Origin: Sulfurospirillum sp. UBA6810
Lineage (GTDB): Bacteria; Campylobacterota; Campylobacteria; Campylobacterales; Sulfurospirillaceae
Direction: 5' to 3'
Length of the DNA stretch: 7,518 nt
Assembly (NCBI GenBank): GCA_002469305.1
Contig: DKEY01000001.1
Coordinates: forward strand, 12,839-20,356
Under the pieces are notes generated by a model that saw nothing but the letters and a program-made list of their open reading frames with translations, made no database searches and was not told where the DNA came from. The first letter of the stretch is position 1. Every line of letters begins with the position of its first letter. The position numbers and the translations under genes were made by a program. Shown here piece by piece: positions 6,497 to 7,518 of this stretch.

Positions 6497-7518
6497 CTAT
6501 ACCCTTGTAAGAGTTTTGTAAATATCAAAAAATTTACTATTTTGCTCTGGTGTACCTATGGTTACTCTAATGGCATTCATTCCATAAGAACTTAAATCTC
6601 TGACTATTATACCTTTTTTCAAAAGTTTTACTGCAATATCTGATGAATTTTGGTTATCATCATATTTGAGTGTTATAAAATTTGTGTAGCTCTCTATAAA
6701 GTCAAAACCCTGTTCTTTGGCAAACTCTTCATAACGTTTCATTTCAGAAAAATTCTCTTTTATGGAGTTATCTACAAACTCTTCATCACTTAGTGCAACG
6801 ATAGCTGCTTTTAAAGAGAGTGTTGTAATGTTAAATGGGGAACGAAGTTTATGTAAAGATTTTATCATATCCTCATTTGCTATACCATATCCACATCTCA
6901 TACCACCAAGTCCATATGCTTTTGAAAAAGTTCCTAGATATATAACATTTTCATATCTATTTATTAAGTCACTGACAACAATCTCTTTATTTTTATCTTT
7001 ATATTTTGCATACTCTTGGTAAGCACCATCAACTACAACAAGTGTATCTTTATCAATTTGGTCTAAAAATGCATAGACATCTTTAGTATCCAAACACTCT
7101 CCTAGTGGATTGTTTGGCAAACACAAAAAGATTACAGCTACATCTTTGTTTTGTTGATACATTGCTAACAATTCTGCTAAATTATGTTCATGTGAAGGAG
7201 TTTTTAATATCTTTGTACCTGTTTGTCTGCCGTAGATTTCATACATAGCAAAAGTGGTTCTCGCCATCAAAATAGAGTTGTTTTCATTTGCTTTTGCATC
7301 AAGTGTAAATGCAATGATTTGATCACTACCAGCACCAATGATAACATTTGAACTTTTAACACCATACTTTTTTGCTAATCCCTCTTTTAACTCATACATA
7401 CTGTCATCAGGGTAGAGATTCATTTTTGTAACATTTTTTGTCACAGCTTCGATAACTTTTTGAGAACAGCCTCTTGGATTTTCATTACTTGCCAATTTGA
7501 TAATATCTTTAGCATCAA
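6497..7518 (-). CDS. hisC: Histidinol-phosphate aminotransferase, 5' end outside window
   Basis: HisC is a class I/II (fold type I) aminotransferase that uses pyridoxal phosphate to convert imidazole-acetol phosphate and glutamate to histidinol phosphate in histidine synthesis; such enzymes often also act on aromatic amino acids. The frame stays open to the edge, giving 339 visible residues (last whole codon 7514-7516); about 25-30 N-terminal residues are probably missing. Numbered from the first visible Asp, it shows IIKLASNENP (5-14), GAGSDQII (61-68, cofactor phosphate), LPNNPLGE (133-140), DGAYQEYA (163-170), SKAYGLGGMRCGY (198-210) with Schiff-base Lys199 and Arg207, and Arg317 in IRVTIG for the substrate carboxylate. 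A TTG at 7495 is the Leu of KLASNENP, not a start. It is the first visible gene of the operon. Paralogous aromatic aminotransferases are the main alternative. Confidence 0.92.
   Translation of the reverse strand, partial: DAKDIIKLASNENPRGCSQKVIEAVTKNVTKMNLYPDDSMYELKEGLAKKYGVKSSNVIIGAGSDQIIAFTLDAKANENNSILMARTTFAMYEIYGRQTGTKILKTPSHEHNLAELLAMYQQNKDVAVIFLCLPNNPLGECLDTKDVYAFLDQIDKDTLVVVDGAYQEYAKYKDKNKEIVVSDLINRYENVIYLGTFSKAYGLGGMRCGYGIANEDMIKSLHKLRSPFNITTLSLKAAIVALSDEEFVDNSIKENFSEMKRYEEFAKEQGFDFIESYTNFITLKYDDNQNSSDIAVKLLKKGIIVRDLSSYGMNAIRVTIGTPEQNSKFFDIYKTLTRV

Noticed and set aside
6497..7495. hisC starting at a TTG codon at 7495, giving a 332-residue protein.
   Set aside because: The frame continues without a stop to the window edge, and the upstream codons read DAKDIIK, which with the following LASNENP is the conserved start region of HisC. 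The TTG is an internal leucine; the true start is outside the window.

Overview
The window looks like ordinary chromosomal DNA from a Campylobacterota (epsilonproteobacterial) genome. The evidence is the AT-rich sequence, an extended -10 promoter with no clear -35, an AhpC/Tsa peroxiredoxin of Helicobacter/Campylobacter type, and the minus-strand gene order hisC-fliF-fliG-fliH-dxs. From memory, Campylobacter jejuni has this same order, and Helicobacter pylori has the fliF-fliG-fliH-dxs part. A free-living genus such as Sulfurimonas or a relative is plausible, but the genus cannot be fixed from this sequence alone.

Layout. Positions 1-393 (+) hold the last 130 codons of a methyl-accepting chemotaxis protein whose 5' part lies outside the window. 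An 83-base gap follows, carrying a promoter and a ribosome binding site, and then a complete typical 2-Cys peroxiredoxin gene at 477-1073 (+). A stem-loop at 1080-1101 ends that gene and physically overlaps the last codons of dxs, which converges from the other strand. From 1091 to the right edge everything is on the minus strand. In transcription order it reads hisC (5' end cut off by the window edge), fliF, fliG, fliH, dxs. The junctions are extremely tight: 0 bases hisC/fliF, a 1-base overlap fliF/fliG, 2 bases fliG/fliH and 11 bases fliH/dxs. This is almost certainly one operon whose promoter lies upstream of the window or inside hisC.

How the genes work together. FliF builds the MS ring in the inner membrane. 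FliG mounts on the cytoplasmic tail of FliF and forms the torque-receiving part of the switch. FliH is the stator/regulator of the flagellar export ATPase FliI. The chemoreceptor fragment belongs to the sensory side of the same motility behaviour, but it is on the other strand and is not part of the operon. hisC (histidine biosynthesis) and dxs (first step of the MEP isoprenoid pathway) are metabolic genes flanking the flagellar trio. The peroxiredoxin detoxifies peroxides.

No CRISPR array, mobile element, tRNA, rRNA or broken gene is visible, and no stretch over 300 bases lacks a gene. I found no convincing undescribed system. The points worth a second look are the overlapping terminator at the convergent junction, the mixed metabolic/flagellar operon, and a possible operator over the peroxiredoxin promoter.
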